Positions 1 through 9,033 of a DNA stretch of 64,000 bases are shown here, piece by piece. How positions within the stretch are numbered: the first letter of the stretch is position 1; every line of letters starts with the position of its first letter. The notes under the pieces were generated by a model, which was not told where the DNA came from, searched no databases, and worked only from the letters and a program-made list of their open reading frames with translations. Where the stretch lies: contig CANDBT010000009.1 of assembly GCA_947383005.1 (NCBI GenBank), positions 1 to 64,000 on the forward strand, written 5' to 3'. This DNA is from an uncultured bacterium. Its GTDB lineage: Bacteria; Bacillota; Clostridia; Lachnospirales; Lachnospiraceae. The translations under genes were made by a program, and so were the position numbers.

Positions 1-25
1 TTTCTCCAATTTATTTATAAATTTG

Positions 26-499
26 TTATAGGTAGTACACCATAATATATTCTTCTTCATTCTCCCTTACAATTTCAAAACCAATCTTTAAATACATCTT
101 TGCCGCATAATTGGCTTTTTGAACAGAAAGAGAAACCCGACTGTACCCATGTGATTTAAGCAGGGTAAGAATTTCTTTCATCATAGCCGTTCCAATGCCA
201 AAGCCCCGGTATTCTTTATAAAGAGAGATTGCCAAAGAGGGCGTTTCATCATCTATATGTCCGTAATCGTTCATAATGCGAACCCAAACAGCACCGACAA
301 TCTTACCGTCAACCTCTGCTACTAATCCCCAATCATCTTTAGATTCTTCGAAACGCTCAACATAAACCTGTAATTCGGGAGATGTAATGATGGTTTTAGG
401 TGGAGGTTCGATACCCTCTGGAACAAAAATTGCTTCATATAGAAAATTATCCAGTAACGGATATTCCTGTTTTTGTATTTCTCGTATCGTATACTCCAT
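26..499 (-). CDS. GNAT family N-acetyltransferase
   Basis: The 157-residue product has the GNAT fold layout and probably moves an acetyl group from acetyl-CoA to a small molecule or an amino group in the cytoplasm. The diagnostic part is the acetyl-CoA pyrophosphate loop, seen as YRGFGIGTAMMKEIL after the strand SLAISLYKEY, followed by SLSVQKANYAAKMYLKIGFE, the usual motif B. Length is normal for a single-domain GNAT. The start is ATG at 499 with GAGAGG upstream. It is divergent from the excisionase/integrase genes. The substrate cannot be told from sequence. Confidence 0.85.
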   Translation of the reverse strand: MEYTIREIQKQEYPLLDNFLYEAIFVPEGIEPPPKTIITSPELQVYVERFEESKDDWGLVAEVDGKIVGAVWVRIMNDYGHIDDETPSLAISLYKEYRGFGIGTAMMKEILTLLKSHGYSRVSLSVQKANYAAKMYLKIGFEIVRENEEEYIMVYYL

Positions 500-570
500 A
501 GCTTACCTCTCAATTCTGTATTCTCCATATATTCTAGCATAATTCAGATAATACAGCAACAAAAACTTAT

Positions 571-676
571 CAGAAATGCTAAATTTAATAAAAAAGATAA
601 GTTTAACAAATAGGCTATTGACAATAACAGAAATGTTAAGTATAATTCAAATACAGAGCTTAACAAAAACGCTAAA
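571..676 (+). promoter_or_regulatory. Consensus promoter with three operator-like repeats
   Basis: A perfect sigma-A promoter is present: TTGACA at 618-623, a 17-base spacer, TATAAT at 641-646. Three copies of a 13-base motif near CAGAAATGCTAAA lie at 571-583, 628-640 (inside the spacer) and 664-676. A repressor bound to the middle copy would block the promoter, which drives the excisionase-like gene at 694. The repressor gene itself is not visible here. Confidence 0.65.
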
Positions 677-693
677 CAAAAGGAGGATATTGA

Positions 694-885
694 ATGAAGA
701 ATGAACTATTTGTAACTGCCGGGGAGGTAGCGCAGGAGTTGGGTGTTTCCAAACCATTTGCTTACAAATTAGTACGACAGATGAATGAGGAACTGGAAGA
801 AAAAGGTTTTATCACAATCGCCGGACGTGTCAGCAGAAAATATTATGAAGAAAAATTCTACGGCATGGCGCAGGCGGCGAACTAA
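694..885 (+). CDS. Small helix-turn-helix protein, excisionase-like
   Basis: This 63-residue protein is mostly one helix-turn-helix (VTAGEVAQELGVSKPFAYKL) followed by basic residues and a short wing (GRVSRKYYEEKFYG). Proteins of this size and fold directly upstream of Tn916-like integrases usually act as DNA-bending excision factors or as regulators of the integrase. ATG at 694 has AGGAGG (681-686) at good spacing. It lies 12 bases before the integrase, so the two are probably cotranscribed from the promoter at 618-646. Confidence 0.75.
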   Translation: MKNELFVTAGEVAQELGVSKPFAYKLVRQMNEELEEKGFITIAGRVSRKYYEEKFYGMAQAAN

Positions 886-897
886 GGAGGGCGAACT

Positions 898-2012
898 ATG
901 GCGGCATATAAAGATGAACAGCGTGGAACATGGTATGTATCGTTCCATTATTATGACTGGACGGGGAAGAACTGCCGGAAAGTCAAGAGAGGTTTCAAGA
1001 CCAAAAGAGAAGCTACGGAGTGGGAACACCACTTCCGTATGAAAGAAGCGGCTGACTTGGATATGACTTTCGGAGAATTTGTGCAGGCATACACAAGAGA
1101 TATGAAGCCGAAACTGAAACACAATACTTGGCTGACAAAGGAGCATATCTTACGCACAAAATTGTTACCGTACTTTGAGAATAAGAAAATGTGTGATATT
1201 CGTGCAAAAGATATTATTCAGTGGCAGAATGAGCAGATTTCCTATCGTGATGAAAAAGGAAAGCCCTATGCGCCGACTTATCTGAAAACTCTGCAATCTG
1301 AATTGAGCGCATTATTTAATCATGCGGTGCGGTTCTACGAATTAAAAAGCAATCCCGTTGTCAAAGCCGGGCCGCTTGGGAAAGGGAAAGCAGAGGAAAT
1401 GCTTTTTTGGACGAAAGAGGAATATCTGAAATTCATTGAAGCAGTAAAAGACAAGCCATATTCCTATCAAGCATTTCAAATTTTATACTGGTGTGGCTTG
1501 CGTGTTGGCGAACTTTTAGCACTCACGCCGCAGGATATAGATTTTGATAACAAGGTCATTCGGATAACAAAATCTTATCAGCGGTTAGAGGGAAAAGATG
1601 TGGTAACAGACCCAAAGACACCGAAAAGCAAGCGCAACGTCAGTATGCCGGATTTTTTGTGTGAGGAATTAAAAGAGTATATTGGCAGGCTGTACGGGCT
1701 TCTCCCGACGACCATATCTTTCATCTGACAAAAAGATTCCTGCACCATGAAATGACGAGAGGGGCAAGGAAAGCAGGGGTAAAGCGCATTAGAATCTACG
1801 ATTTAAGGCACAGCCACGCGAGCTTGCTGATTTCCAGGTTTGGAGCGCAGTCTAACCTGGTGGCGGAACGTCTGTGGCATGAGAAGATACAGACAACGCT
1901 TTCTACATATTCTCATTTATATCCGAATCAAAACCGTAATCTGGCAGACCAGCTGAACGGACTGGTAGAAGAAACTGAGGAAGGGGATGAAGACAATGCC
2001 GGGAAAGCATAA
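898..2012 (+). pseudogene. Tyrosine recombinase (Tn916-type integrase), frameshifted
   Basis: Two reading frames together make one integrase. The first part (898-1728) has the arm-binding N-terminus (GTWYVSFHYYDWTGKN), the SAM-like core-binding domain and the start of the catalytic domain with the first catalytic Arg in CGLRVGELLAL. The second (to 2012) continues with YDLRHSHASLL, the LWHEK histidine box and the nucleophile Tyr in TLSTYSHL. Restoring one base near 1703-1706 (run of C) joins them as LLPDDHIFHLTKRF, so a single-base deletion broke the gene, unless it is a sequencing error. If real, the element cannot excise with this enzyme. Confidence 0.85.
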
Positions 2013-2436
2013 AGAACCGACAATCGCTTTTCGCCCCAGTGCATGGGCGAGGGCAATCATAGAGCAGAGGGCAGCATTAAGCGGTATTTATAAAAAAGAT
2101 TTTATTACACGAAGCTGTGTGTATTCTAATATTGTCGTAGTCGGCAGGAGGGAGAATGTACAGCGGATTGTGGACTCCATGCAGGAAATGCAGATGGTGA
2201 TGAGGAAAATCGCCGGACAAATACAGTCCGGTGGTTTTTCACTGTCAGATGAAGGATATAAGGAGTTGAAAAGGGATTATCTTGCACTTGTGATAACGGT
2301 AGCAGACATAGCAGACGGGGCAGCATATTTATTTGACAAAGAGCCTCCGGCAGAAAGACGAAACTGGAAAGCAGAACTGGAATTGGAACAGTACCGCCAT
2401 GTGCTGGAGCGTGAAAACCGGAAAGCGGAACAATAA
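1996..2436 (+). CDS. Mobilisation-like accessory protein (MobC type), uncertain
   Basis: This 146-residue protein begins KEPTIAFRPSAWARAIIEQRAALSG, which resembles the short strand plus helices of ribbon-helix-helix relaxosome accessory proteins found in Clostridial mobilisable elements. The rest is helical, with no catalytic motif. ATG 1996 is preferred over 1987 because GGGG at 1983-1986 touches the earlier ATG. It overlaps the broken integrase by 17 bases, which suggests translational coupling. No relaxase gene is present nearby, so a mobilisation role is a guess from resemblance and context. Confidence 0.5.
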   Translation: MPGKHKEPTIAFRPSAWARAIIEQRAALSGIYKKDFITRSCVYSNIVVVGRRENVQRIVDSMQEMQMVMRKIAGQIQSGGFSLSDEGYKELKRDYLALVITVADIADGAAYLFDKEPPAERRNWKAELELEQYRHVLERENRKAEQ

Positions 2437-2493
2437 ATGTGATTGAAAAAGAAATGCGTCCGTGATATGATAATGAAAAGGCAGGTGGTCAGA

Positions 2494-3306
2494 ATGGATG
2501 TGAAAAACCAGACGGACTTGAAAAAGAAAGAGACGTTGGAAGCGATAGAGAAATTAAGCCTTATGGACGATAACCTGATGACGCTGGTATTTGACAGGAA
2601 TATTGAGGCTACGGAACTGCTGCTGAATGTCATCCTTGGGCGGGATGATTTAAAAGTGCTGGAAGTAGTAGGGCAGAGGGAGTATAAAAATCCAATGCAC
2701 GGCGGACGATCTATTACAATAGATATTTATGCAAAAGACGGGGATGGTAAAATTTACGATATTGAGGTTCAGCGTGCGCTAGCCGGGGCGGATGTCCGCA
2801 GGGCAAGGTTCCACAGCAGCATGATTGATACAAAAATGTTGAAAGCCGGACAGGAATTTAAAGAATTCCATGAATCTTATGTGATATTTATAACGGCAAG
2901 CGATGTTTTAGGCGCAAGACGTTCCTTATATCATGTCAACCGGGTGATTGAGGAAACGGGTACATATTTTGGTGACGGTTCCCATATCATATACGTGAAT
3001 GGCAGCTATAAGGATGATAATGATCCAGTTGGCAGGCTGATGCATGACTTTAGATGCTTGAGTTCTGTGGATATGTTCTATTCTGTGCTGGCCAGACAGG
3101 TGAAATATTTCAAGGAGACGGAAGGAGGTCAGGAAATAATGTGTCAGGTATTTGAAGAATTAGCGGAAAAAAGGGTTACAGAGGAAAAGAAGGCTTTTGC
3201 CCGTCGCCTGATTGCAAGAGGGAAGCAAACACTTGAAGAAATTGCAGAAGACACAGACTTGCCCCTTGAAGAAGTAAGAGAACTGGCAGGATTGCAGTTG
3301 GCATAG
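2494..3306 (+). CDS. Rpn/PD-(D/E)XK nuclease family transposase
   Basis: The 270-residue protein matches the PDDEXK_2 / Rpn group, nucleases that promote recombination. The catalytic core is visible as IDIYAKDGDGKIYDIEVQ, with D77 and E91-x-Q93 as metal-binding and catalytic residues, preceded by LMDDNLMTLVFDRN. The C-terminus (EEIAEDTDLPLEEVRELAG) is the helix-turn-helix-like tail common in the family. ATG 2494 has AGGTGG five bases upstream and fits the family N-terminus better than the TTG at 2443. It is the third gene of the mobile cluster after the broken integrase and appears intact. Confidence 0.8.
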   Translation: MDVKNQTDLKKKETLEAIEKLSLMDDNLMTLVFDRNIEATELLLNVILGRDDLKVLEVVGQREYKNPMHGGRSITIDIYAKDGDGKIYDIEVQRALAGADVRRARFHSSMIDTKMLKAGQEFKEFHESYVIFITASDVLGARRSLYHVNRVIEETGTYFGDGSHIIYVNGSYKDDNDPVGRLMHDFRCLSSVDMFYSVLARQVKYFKETEGGQEIMCQVFEELAEKRVTEEKKAFARRLIARGKQTLEEIAEDTDLPLEEVRELAGLQLA

Positions 3307-3462
3307 AAATTTCTGGTTCTATTCTGCACGCTTGGTTCTACTCTGGTTCTAAAAACAGTTAAAATGACGTAGAAATGACGTTTATTTGTAGATTTCATAG
3401 GCGAAAATGGGCAGAAAAAGACTGCAATATAGGGAGAAAGACTATAAAATAGCTAAGGCATT

Positions 3463-3567
3463 TTGGAACCAACTTGGGATTAACTTGGAACCAACTTGGG
3501 ATTAACTTGGAACCAACTTGGGACTAACTTGGAACTAACTTGCGACTTGATTGCAATCAGGTCGCAA
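3463..3567. repeat. 22-bp direct repeats followed by nested palindrome
   Basis: Three consecutive 22-base units, TTGGAACCAACTTGGGATTA plus AC (3463-3484, 3485-3506, 3507-3528, the last with one change), are followed by a half unit (3529-3539) and a 28-base inverted repeat (3540-3567) whose arms are TTGCGAC and GTCGCAA around GATTGCAATC. The rest of 3307-3600 holds shorter repeats of TGGTTCTA and nothing coding that I recognise. The position just before pglZ suggests an operator array or an element end. Confidence 0.8.
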
Positions 3568-3601
3568 TATTGATGCCTAAATAGATGGAGGACTCATTGA
3601 T

Positions 3602-3712
3602 ATGGGAAGACTGATTTCCGAGAAATATGCTGCCTGGCAAGCCGAGTGCGAACAACGTTTCCAAACGCGTATTGGGAATAACCGCTCTGGGAAATGGCAG
3701 GTGAATGGATAA
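3602..3712 (+). CDS. Short ORF upstream of pglZ, origin unclear
   Basis: A 36-codon frame (MGRLISEKYAAWQAE...NRSGKWQVNG) starts at ATG 3602 behind a strong GGAGG (3587-3591) and ends two bases before the pglZ start. It may be a leader that couples translation to pglZ, or the remaining end of a lost upstream BREX gene fused to a new start. I do not recognise the sequence. Confidence 0.4.
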   Translation: MGRLISEKYAAWQAECEQRFQTRIGNNRSGKWQVNG

Positions 3713-3714
3713 TT

Positions 3715-6240
3715 ATGGCTGAATTAAATTTGAAACAAATCGCTGACCGGCTGAATGCCGAATTTGCCGGAGATACCCGCAAGCTGGTTTTTTGGTATGA
3801 TGATAAAGCCGAATTTGAGGAAGATATGCAGAGCGTAACGTTGGAAAATGCCAAGGTCTACTATCTTCAGCGTAACAATCAGTTTTACACAAAATATTTC
3901 CTGGAGCGTGTGGACACGACCACCAATTACCTGATTTACGCGCCGTTTCCAAAACCTGATGTGGCGGACAACCACCTGGAGGATACCCTGCTCTACTCCA
4001 AACGGTTCTTTGCAGACCGAGCATCGCTTCTGTCTGTTGACCTGGGCATTGACGAAAAATATCGGCCGCTTATCGAGAAGCATATCAAATTTTGGGCGGA
4101 GAAGAAACGCGCCCGGCGGTTCTATGACTTAGAGATTGAAAACTATAACGAGGAGAATATCCTTGTGGGCATGATGGCCGCTCTATGCTCTGCCCGCACC
4201 TGTTCTTTCGAGGATGTTGTCCGAGTGGCGCTGACGGCCGGGGGACTGGAGGATAACAGCTACCTGGCCGAATTTGACCGGTACGACCTTGTAGGGGTTT
4301 TCTGGAAGCTCTGTGAACAGCACTTTGGCTATACTGATGTCAAGCCTACATTGGAGAAACTGGCTGTCACGATGTTCGTAAGTTACACTGCAAAATATGT
4401 TGGAGCGGAACTTCCGAAGCTCTGGAAAGCATTCCAATCTTATAAGTCTGGGAATATCATTGCCTTTCTGGATAACCTGATGAACAGTATGCTCTATCGG
4501 GAGAATTACGATACGCTGTCTGCTCATGTTGCAAAGTGTCTGAATGCGGGAACGGTCTTTGCCGGGTATTTGCCGGAGGATTTTGTTGGCTGCGATACAT
4601 TCCTCTGTTTTGACCAGCTTATCATCAAGTGGTTGACGGACAGGCTTTTGAACGAGGATATTGGCGCGAAACTGAATTCGCTGACAATCCCTCAGATTTG
4701 CGAAAAACGGTTAAGAATGCATTTCGGGGCGCAGATGGAGCAGCCCTACAACCTCCTGAACAGTGCATATTACCTGATTACCACTGCTTCCTATCATTGC
4801 CCGGATAGTTTTAAGAACATTGTGAACAAGTACCGGGATACAGACTGTCAGATCGATACCGCATACAGGCGATTCTATCTTGCTTATGACCAGCTTGCGG
4901 ATACGGCCGATTTTGAACCGCTCCGGGAACTGGCGGAGAACATCTATACGAACGAGTATCTTGCCAGGCTGCTCCCCAAGTGGAACGCAGGGCTTGCAAA
5001 GGAGGATGTCATCACCACTATCCCCATGCAGACCGATTTCTTTTCCCGGCATATCAAAAACGCCAAAGACCGCATTGTTGTGATCATCTCCGATGCACTC
5101 CGCTTTGAAGTCGGAAGGGAGCTGTTTATGAGAATGCAGGATGCTCCCAAATGCATCTCTGCAAAACTGGAAGTACAGCTTGGCGTGCTGCCCTCCTACA
5201 CCCGGCTTGGCATGGCCGCGCTGCTTCCCCACAAGTCCCTGACTATGACGGATGACTACCAGGTACTTGTGGATGATATTCTCTGTGACAGCCTGGCCGG
5301 GCGCGAAAAAGTTTTGCAATCCTATGTGCCAAACAGCGTCTGTATTCAATTTGATGATGTGAAAGCCCTGAAAAAAATGAAATTGCGGGAGATCATCAGA
5401 GGCAAACAAGTGGTGTATGTCTACCACAATCAGATTGATGCCCGTGGTGATAAGCAGAGTACAGAGAATGAGGTGTTTATCGCCTGCCAGGAGGCGGTGC
5501 AGGAGATCATAAACCTGATCCATCGTATCGCTGTCGGTGCGAACACCATCCATTTCATCGTCACCGCCGATCATGGTTTTATCTACAAGCGGGACAAAGT
5601 GGCCGAGAGCGGCAAGATCGGAGGAGTGAACGATAAGGGAGCGTTTGTGAACCGCCGGTTCATTGTATCCTCCGCGCCTGTTGTAGATGATGGGATTGCA
5701 AATATCCCCATGGGAACCGTACTACGGAACAATGACCAAAAGATTGTATCGTTCCCGGTCAGCAGCAATGTGTTCAAAGTGGCCGGCGGCGGTCAGAACT
5801 ATGTCCACGGCGGTTCCTCCCCGCAGGAGATGCTCGTTCCTGTCATCGACATACGGATGGAGAAAGGTCATGTTGAAACAAAGAACGCCGGTATCGCTCT
5901 CGTGAGCATGGTTCAGAAGATCACCAATAAAATCACCATATTGGAGTTTATCCAGTCGGAGCCTGTCAGCGATACGGTCAAGGCAACGACCTATAAGATG
6001 TTCTTCCTATCAGGGGACAATGAGCGTATCTCTAATGAGAACAGCCTTATAGCGGACAGCCGGGACCCGGACGCAAAAAAGCGTATTTTCAGGATGAAAT
6101 TCCAATTCAAGGATAAGAGATATGACAGGGACAAGCAGTATTTCCTTGCTGTTTATGATGATAACACAGGATTAGAGGTTTTCCGCTACCCTATGCTTAT
6201 GGACCTTGCCTTTGCGGATGACTTCGGTTTCGGCGTATAA
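3715..6240 (+). CDS. pglZ: BREX-1 phosphatase PglZ type A
   Basis: The 841-residue product is the alkaline-phosphatase-superfamily protein of BREX type 1 phage defence. The N-terminal region matches the type A form (LNLKQIADRLNAEF, FWYDDKAEFEEDM, VYYLQRNNQFYTKYFLE). The metal-binding phosphatase motifs are IISDALRFEVGRE near residue 459 and IVTADHGF near residue 617. Length is full for the family. In BREX-1 PglZ works with the methylase PglX, BrxC and BrxL. Here none of brxA, brxB, brxC or pglX is present and brxL is destroyed, so this intact gene looks like an orphan. ATG 3715 is chosen over 3694 because it follows the stop of the short ORF and matches the family N-terminus. Confidence 0.9.
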   Translation: MAELNLKQIADRLNAEFAGDTRKLVFWYDDKAEFEEDMQSVTLENAKVYYLQRNNQFYTKYFLERVDTTTNYLIYAPFPKPDVADNHLEDTLLYSKRFFADRASLLSVDLGIDEKYRPLIEKHIKFWAEKKRARRFYDLEIENYNEENILVGMMAALCSARTCSFEDVVRVALTAGGLEDNSYLAEFDRYDLVGVFWKLCEQHFGYTDVKPTLEKLAVTMFVSYTAKYVGAELPKLWKAFQSYKSGNIIAFLDNLMNSMLYRENYDTLSAHVAKCLNAGTVFAGYLPEDFVGCDTFLCFDQLIIKWLTDRLLNEDIGAKLNSLTIPQICEKRLRMHFGAQMEQPYNLLNSAYYLITTASYHCPDSFKNIVNKYRDTDCQIDTAYRRFYLAYDQLADTADFEPLRELAENIYTNEYLARLLPKWNAGLAKEDVITTIPMQTDFFSRHIKNAKDRIVVIISDALRFEVGRELFMRMQDAPKCISAKLEVQLGVLPSYTRLGMAALLPHKSLTMTDDYQVLVDDILCDSLAGREKVLQSYVPNSVCIQFDDVKALKKMKLREIIRGKQVVYVYHNQIDARGDKQSTENEVFIACQEAVQEIINLIHRIAVGANTIHFIVTADHGFIYKRDKVAESGKIGGVNDKGAFVNRRFIVSSAPVVDDGIANIPMGTVLRNNDQKIVSFPVSSNVFKVAGGGQNYVHGGSSPQEMLVPVIDIRMEKGHVETKNAGIALVSMVQKITNKITILEFIQSEPVSDTVKATTYKMFFLSGDNERISNENSLIADSRDPDAKKRIFRMKFQFKDKRYDRDKQYFLAVYDDNTGLEVFRYPMLMDLAFADDFGFGV

Positions 6241-6261
6241 ATACAGCGCGGAGGTAGTATC

Positions 6262-6696
6262 ATGTCTGGAAGTTTGGAGTTTGAAGATTGCCGGGCTGTC
6301 CTGAAGGACAAGCTCCGCCAGCGGGGCGTAAAGCGTTTACTAAGGATGAATGGATTGATGTACTCCTGCGCTCTATCGGCATGGAGCCGGATGAATTGGA
6401 GGAGCGGGTAAAGTGGTTGCTCCTTGCCCGGATGCTTCCTGGAAACGGCAAGTTTGAGCGCACTGGTATAGGCTCTGACCGGGATTGCAGAGAAGCCACC
6501 AATACTGCGTTCAATTTCCTGAAAGCAAACGGGAACCGTATCAGCGGTGCGATCAGCACAACTACGAAGGACTACATTGTGAACTATCAGGACTTGCAGG
6601 GCATCGGAATGACTTGCAGACCTCATCAGCAGCTTTAATCTAATCTTCTACAATAGCGCAGAGGATGCTGTTTTCAAGGCATTAGGAGTAGAATAA
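6262..6696 (+). pseudogene. brxL: brxL remnant (BREX Lon-like protease/ATPase)
   Basis: Pieces of BrxL appear in order but in changing frames. ATG 6262 with GGAGG upstream opens a frame reading SLEFEDCRAVLKDKLRQRG; after a one-base shift comes FTKDEWIDVLLRSIGMEP and LLLARMLP; then, with the AAA+ core missing, the Lon-like part NTAFNFLKANGNRISGAIS and YIVNYQDLQGIGMT; finally the C-terminal LISSFNLIFYNSAEDAVFKA ending GVE at 6696 in the first frame. At least one frameshift and two internal deletions are needed. The Walker motifs and most of the protease are gone, so no function is expected. Confidence 0.85.
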
Positions 6697-6743
6697 TCGA
6701 TTCGTAATAGTAATGTCAAAGAGCCTGTCGACACTGTTCTCCG

Positions 6744-6893
6744 GTAACAGTTAAGACGGGTATTTTCTTGCCCGTCTACGCCGGGCAAGAAGCTGGGATG
6801 TCCATCCAATGTGGAATTTAACATGAATTTTGGTTTACAAGCAAGCTTGACGCCCAAAATTCACGTTAAATTCCCCGCCGTCTGAACTGTTGC
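6744..6893. repeat. Family A palindromic repeat, copy 1
   Basis: A 150-base element bounded by GTAACAGTTAAGACGG and CCGTCTGAACTGTTGC. Inside are a CTTCTTGCCCG...CGGGCAAGAAG hairpin and a long hairpin (GGAATTTAACATGAATTTTG with its complement) whose loop region reads TTTACAAGCAAGCTTGACGC. It follows the brxL remnant. The stretch 6894-7054 holds a short open frame (DDLLAYVKEDGKLLKRIF...) that may be a gene fragment but is not recognised. Confidence 0.85.
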
Positions 6894-7054
6894 AAAATTA
6901 CGGACGATCTGCTTGCTTATGTAAAAGAAGATGGGAAGTTATTGAAACGGATTTTTTATTCAGATACACTATATGTAAGTTTACAAAAGATAGCAGAAAA
7001 AGAGAGGAAAAATAACGTAGATTAGGATATCCTTATTTGCGAGGAGGTACGAAG

Positions 7055-7915
7055 ATGGAATGGTTGAAAAAGCTTGGAGCAGCCATTGATTATGTAGAAG
7101 ATAATCTGGACAAAGAAATATCCTATGACGAAGCAGCCCGCATTGCGTGTTGTTCTCCCTATTATTTTCAGCGTGTTTTTTCTTATGTTTCGGGCGTGTC
7201 ATTGTCAGAATACATACGTCGCCGAAAAATGACACAGGCAGCGTTTGAATTGCAGCGGACAGACAAAAAGGTAATCGATATTGCTTTGAAATATGGCTAT
7301 TCCTCTCCGACTTCTTTTAACCGGGCTTTTCAGAACGTTCATGGAATTACGCCAGCAGCCGCAAAAGCTATGGGGAGTATTCTGCAGGCATATCCGTCAA
7401 TTCAGTTTAGAATCGAAATAACAGGGGGAAGCGCTATGGCGTATCACATTACGGAAAAACAGCCCCTGCATATTGTGGGAATCCGCATTCCTTTGATCCC
7501 GGACATGGAAGAAAATTTAAGGATAGTTCCCGATTTTTGGAAAGCTGCATTGCAGGGAAAACTGTTTTCAAAGATGTGCAAATTATCCGATCAACAGCCA
7601 AATGGAATTTTAGGAATCAGTGTATATGAAAGCCCAAAAGAAATCTATTATTATATCGGCGTTGCTACAAATGCTTCCGCCCCTGCGGATATGTATGAAT
7701 ATGAAATTCCTGCGGCTACCTGGGTTATATTTGAGAATGATGGGCGCTTTCAGGAAGATGTGCAAGGTGTATTCAGACGGTTTTATCGGGAATGGCTGCC
7801 GTTTTCTGGATATAGGTATGCGGAACTGCCAGACATTGAAGTGTATCCGATTTGTGACAGTCAGCCAATACATGGACATTCCGAAGTATGGATCGCAATC
7901 CAAAAGGAGGACTGA
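7055..7915 (+). CDS. AraC family regulator with GyrI-like effector domain
   Basis: The first ~105 residues are a double helix-turn-helix AraC DNA-binding domain (DEAARIACCSPYYFQRVFSY and IDIALKYGYSSPTSFNRAF). From ~residue 125 a GyrI/Rob-type effector-binding domain follows (KQPLHIVGIRIPL ... WVIFENDGRF ... EVYPICDS). Such proteins activate genes after binding a small hydrophobic or cationic ligand. ATG 7055 has AGGAGG at 7041-7047; the longer TTG frame is less likely. The next gene starts 6 bases downstream and is probably cotranscribed. Length, 286 residues, is typical. Confidence 0.88.
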   Translation: MEWLKKLGAAIDYVEDNLDKEISYDEAARIACCSPYYFQRVFSYVSGVSLSEYIRRRKMTQAAFELQRTDKKVIDIALKYGYSSPTSFNRAFQNVHGITPAAAKAMGSILQAYPSIQFRIEITGGSAMAYHITEKQPLHIVGIRIPLIPDMEENLRIVPDFWKAALQGKLFSKMCKLSDQQPNGILGISVYESPKEIYYYIGVATNASAPADMYEYEIPAATWVIFENDGRFQEDVQGVFRRFYREWLPFSGYRYAELPDIEVYPICDSQPIHGHSEVWIAIQKED

Positions 7916-7921
7916 TAAGAA

Positions 7922-8968
7922 ATGTATCATTTAAGATTAAAAGGTGGCCATTATGAAATGGGGGTGAAGCGCGGAAAAATTTTTAATAAGAGCCGAATTG
8001 CATTTCCGCTTCAGTTAGATAATTTCCAACGGGAACATGGAAAACAAAGCGAGGAAATATTAAGAAGGTTTTTCCCAGAAGTATGTGAGGAAATAAGAGG
8101 GGTAAGTGACACCATAGGAGCGGACTATCTGCATTTTGCTTCTTGGATGTTGTGTATGGGTTGCTGCATGTATAATCTGGAAGATAACTGCCCTGTTGAG
8201 ATTCGGGGCTGTACGGCTTTTGCCTATTCCCAAAATGGTAGACTGATATATGGCAGAAATAATGATTTGCCGCCTTATCTGCGTGATGGATGTAAAAGTG
8301 AAATTTACGCACCGGGGAATGGAAACCGGTTTTATATCACTACATCTTCTTTCATCAACGGTGAAGAAGGGCTGAATGAATACGGGCTTGCCGTGGCAAT
8401 GACGTTTGTAATGACCGGCCTCAAAAAGATAAGGGCAGGGTTTAATTCCTGTTTTATTGTACGCTATTTGCTTGAAAAGGCAAATGATACAGAGCAGGCA
8501 GTTTCGTTACTTATGAATCTGCCGATCGCTTCTAACTGTAACATTTTACTTGCAGATAAAAGCGGCAATATGGTGGTGGCCGAATGTACGCCGACGTTCA
8601 AAAAAGTTCGTGAAGCGGAAAGCTTTCATGGAAGCAGGATTGTCTGTACCGTCAATAGTTTTATTTCTGATGAAATGAAGCCATATGACGACGCAAAGGG
8701 GAACGATTATGATTCCCACAAGCGGTATATGGTTGTCATGGACAGCTTTTCTTCGGGAAAGATAAGGGACGATTATATCGAGACTACCGGGCAGCTTTTG
8801 AAAGGCGATTATGGATTTATGTGTCAATATGACAATGAGCCAGACTTTGAAACCGTTTGGAGTTCCCTATTTGACTTGGAAAGTTTGGCTGTTTACCGTG
8901 CAGAGGGCGACCCAAGAAAGAAAACTTTTGTCAGCGATAACAGGCTGCAGGATTTGATATTTAAGTGA
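7922..8968 (+). CDS. C45 family acyltransferase/peptidase (Ntn hydrolase)
   Basis: The 348-residue protein resembles the acyl-CoA:6-aminopenicillanate acyltransferase-like group, Ntn hydrolases that self-cleave just before a Cys nucleophile. That residue is C97 in EIRGCTAFAY, followed by the family signature LIYGRNNDL and the ASN/NCNILLADKSGN strand. The substrate is an amide of unknown kind; bile-acid or penicillin specificity cannot be inferred. It follows the AraC regulator by six bases, suggesting that the regulator controls it. No signal peptide is visible, so it acts in the cytoplasm. Confidence 0.8.
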   Translation: MYHLRLKGGHYEMGVKRGKIFNKSRIAFPLQLDNFQREHGKQSEEILRRFFPEVCEEIRGVSDTIGADYLHFASWMLCMGCCMYNLEDNCPVEIRGCTAFAYSQNGRLIYGRNNDLPPYLRDGCKSEIYAPGNGNRFYITTSSFINGEEGLNEYGLAVAMTFVMTGLKKIRAGFNSCFIVRYLLEKANDTEQAVSLLMNLPIASNCNILLADKSGNMVVAECTPTFKKVREAESFHGSRIVCTVNSFISDEMKPYDDAKGNDYDSHKRYMVVMDSFSSGKIRDDYIETTGQLLKGDYGFMCQYDNEPDFETVWSSLFDLESLAVYRAEGDPRKKTFVSDNRLQDLIFK

Positions 8969-9033
8969 GCAGGGATCCTGGAAGCTTAACAAAGCAAAGC
9001 ACAAAATATTAGGAGAATCCGTCGTTATTTTTC

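Noticed and set aside
3463-3540. 22-bp direct repeats as a small CRISPR array
   Set aside because: Units are contiguous with no spacers and no cas genes are near.
4711-5574. 287-codon frame on the minus strand
   Set aside because: Exact antisense of pglZ, no ribosome site, composition follows the sense gene.
3694-6696. A working BREX type 1 system
   Set aside because: Only pglZ is intact; brxL is broken and the methylase and ATPase genes are missing.
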